Assembly: GCF_025989185.1 (NCBI RefSeq)
Contig: NZ_JAPDNT010000005.1
Location: 124,001-188,000 of the forward strand
DNA from: Limobrevibacterium gyesilva
GTDB taxonomy: Bacteria; Pseudomonadota; Alphaproteobacteria; Acetobacterales; Acetobacteraceae
Direction of reading: 5' to 3'
Length of the DNA: 64,000 nt
Every line of letters begins with the position of its first letter. Within the stretch, counting starts at the first letter, position 1. Made by a program: the position numbers and the translations under genes. Positions 62,511 through 64,000 of this stretch are shown here, piece by piece. Under the pieces are notes generated by a model that was given only the letters and a program-made list of their open reading frames with translations, made no database searches and was not told where the DNA came from.

Positions 62511-63613
62511 GCGATGCGTCCTTCGCTGATCGGGTCGAACAGGCAGATCTTGCGCGTGTCGACGGCAAAGCGCGCGGTCTCGCCCATCGTCAGGCGGATG
62601 TCCGGCGCGACACGGCCGAGCGCCTGTTCTCCGCCGAGGCGCAGAACCACGATGGTTTCCGCCCCGGTCGGCTCGGTCATCTCGACCGGCGCAGCAACCG
62701 TGACGGTCGTGCCGGGCGCATCGCTGAAGTGCCGGGTCGGCTCGGTGATGCATTCCGGCCGGATCCCCAGCACGACCTCCCGCCCTGCCCATGTCTGTGC
62801 GACGTCCGGTGCGGGCAGGCGAACGGCCGTTTCCCCTTGCCCCATGACCGCGACAACGGCTCCGTCGACCATCTCGAGCCGCGCGGCAAGCGTGTTCATC
62901 GGGGGCGCCCCCATGAAGCGCGCGACGAACAGGTTCGCCGGCCGGTTGTAGACCGTGTCCGGATCGGCAAACTGCTGCACCACGCCCTGATGCATGACTG
63001 CGATGCGCGAGGCCAACGTCATCGCCTCGATCTGGTCGTGAGTCACATAGACGATGGTGGAGCCGAGGCGCTGGTGCAGCCGCTTGATCTCCATGCGCAT
63101 CTCGACACGCAGTTTGGCATCAAGATTGGACAGCGGCTCGTCGAACAGGAACAGCAGGGGATCGCGCACCAGCGCACGGCCCATGGCAACGCGCTGCCGC
63201 TGCCCGCCCGACAGTTGCGATGGCTTGCGATCGAGCAGCGCCTCGATCTGCAGGAGCCGGGCGACGCGGTCGAGGATTTCGGCCTGCTGCTGCTTTGGCA
63301 CTTTTCGACATTCCATGCCGAACGTCATGTTGCGCCGCACCGTCATCGACGGGTACAGCGCGTAGGACTGGAACACCATCGCGATGTTCCGGTCCTTGGC
63401 TGCGACGCCGTTCATCGGCCTCCCGCCGATCTCGATCATGCCCTCGCTCGCCGTGTCGAGCCCGGAAATGATGTTGAGCAGCGTCGATTTTCCACATCCC
63501 GATGGCCCGACCAGGATGGTGAATTCGCCGCTGTCGATCTCGAGGTTGATGTCCTTGAGCACCGGCAGCGGGCCATAGTGCTTGGAGACGTTGCGGATGG
63601 TCAGCGCTGACAT
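62507..63613 (-). CDS. Carbohydrate ABC transporter ATP-binding protein (MalK/UgpC type)
   Basis: ATPase of a sugar importer. Walker A GPSGCGKST, Q-loop FQSYALYPSMTVRRNM, signature LSGGQRQR, Walker B LLFLFDEPLSNLDAKLR, H-loop THDQIEAM. After about residue 235 comes the OB-type regulatory domain of the MalK class (VLGIRPECI). It has 368 residues. It overlaps the SDR gene by 4 bp and directly follows the permease gene. Confidence 0.95.
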   Translation of the reverse strand: MSALTIRNVSKHYGPLPVLKDINLEIDSGEFTILVGPSGCGKSTLLNIISGLDTASEGMIEIGGRPMNGVAAKDRNIAMVFQSYALYPSMTVRRNMTFGMECRKVPKQQQAEILDRVARLLQIEALLDRKPSQLSGGQRQRVAMGRALVRDPLLFLFDEPLSNLDAKLRVEMRMEIKRLHQRLGSTIVYVTHDQIEAMTLASRIAVMHQGVVQQFADPDTVYNRPANLFVARFMGAPPMNTLAARLEMVDGAVVAVMGQGETAVRLPAPDVAQTWAGREVVLGIRPECITEPTRHFSDAPGTTVTVAAPVEMTEPTGAETIVVLRLGGEQALGRVAPDIRLTMGETARFAVDTRKICLFDPISEGRIA

Positions 63614-64000
63614 CTATTTCACGGCTCCCGAAGTCAGGCCACGCACGAAATACCGGCCGCCGAACAGGTAGACCAGCAAGGTCGGCGCGGCCGCCATCAG
63701 CACCGCGGCGCTTTGCTGACCATATTGCGGCGCCTGGCTGATCTGGGCGGACAACGCGATCAGCGCGGCGGTGACGGGCTGGTTCTCGCCTGTGGAAAAG
63801 GTGACGCCATAGAGGAACTCGTTCCAGATGCCGGTGAACTGCCAGATCACCGTCACGATCAGGATCGGCGGCGACAGCGGCAACACGATCCGCCAGAAGA
63901 TGCGGAAGAACCCGGCGCCGTCGATTCGCGCCGCTTTCAGCAGATCAGCGGGAATGCTGACGTAGTAGTTCCGGCAGAACAGGGTGGTGAAGCTTATCCC
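63614..64000 (-). CDS. Carbohydrate ABC transporter permease (MalG type), C-terminal part
   Basis: The last 128 codons of an inner-membrane permease; the start lies beyond the right edge. The EAA loop that contacts the ATPase reads DLLKAARIDGAGFFRIFWRI followed by VLPLSPP, and the C-terminus has FGGRYFVRGLTSGAVK, typical of the second permease of sugar importers. The stop codon is adjacent to the ATPase start. The substrate-binding protein and the first permease are presumably upstream, outside the window. Confidence 0.95.
   Translation of the reverse strand, partial: GISFTTLFCRNYYVSIPADLLKAARIDGAGFFRIFWRIVLPLSPPILIVTVIWQFTGIWNEFLYGVTFSTGENQPVTAALIALSAQISQAPQYGQQSAAVLMAAAPTLLVYLFGGRYFVRGLTSGAVK

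Noticed and set aside
1-64000. CRISPR arrays, prophage structural genes, rRNA, replication origin
   Set aside because: No regularly spaced repeats, phage genes, rRNA segments or origin-like boxes were seen.

Overview
The window comes from a high-GC alphaproteobacterium, most likely Rhodospirillales/Acetobacteraceae. This is inferred from gene order and gene families, not from a search. Pointers are the hsp20-DUF1150 pair, the order kdsD-lptC-lptA-lptB-rpoN-hpf, the ffh-rpsP-rimM-trmD-rplS-leuCDB cluster, the alphaproteobacteria-specific PhyR/NepR/EcfG stress cascade, and a three-subunit FAD sugar/alcohol dehydrogenase with a triheme cytochrome c.

Positions 1-32 kb are core genome. From left to right: the 5' part of peptide deformylase (cut by the edge), a small heat-shock protein with DUF1150, then a minus-strand LPS-export/KDO/sigma-54/hibernation-factor operon, an RNase D-like exonuclease and tRNA-Leu(CAG). 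Glutamate synthase (gltD, a DUF2059 gene, gltB) follows, then a GST, a nested palindromic repeat (16.67-16.88 kb), a TPR protein, an epimerase-like protein, a hydrolase, two glycosyltransferases, thrS, infC, DoxX, a zinc-ribbon protein, the ffh-to-leuB cluster and tRNA-Arg(ACG).

Positions 32-54 kb are an accessory stress island. Just after tRNA-Arg lies a degraded IS3-family element, then a PAS/HWE histidine kinase, then many small envelope and stress genes: CsbD-like, PRC-barrel, DUF883-like, small membrane proteins and three paralogous tiny lipoproteins. There is also an AsmA protein, an AI-2E-type transporter with an extra soluble domain, an NHEJ pair (LigD and Ku), and the complete general stress response core: phyR divergent from nepR-ecfG, followed by a degenerate histidine-kinase-like gene. 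I read six perfect GGAAC-N17-GTT (EcfG-type) promoters in 16 kb. They precede phyR, nepR-ecfG, ku, a PRC-barrel gene, a 25-residue peptide gene and a tiny lipoprotein gene. Four near-matches with the same spacing lie upstream of further island genes. The island therefore looks like a physical cluster of the sigma regulator and much of its regulon. It is also decaying: an Nramp transporter has a Trp-to-amber stop, and a membrane-protein gene and a ferritin-like gene have been joined by a deletion.

Positions 54-64 kb carry an EamA exporter, a GntR regulator divergent from an OsmC protein, a NIPSNAP protein, the SLC-type membrane FAD dehydrogenase operon (small subunit, GMC flavoprotein with Fe-S cysteines, triheme cytochrome c), and a minus-strand sugar ABC importer operon (permease cut by the right edge, MalK-type ATPase, SDR dehydrogenase). 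The last two systems suggest oxidation and uptake of sugars or polyols.
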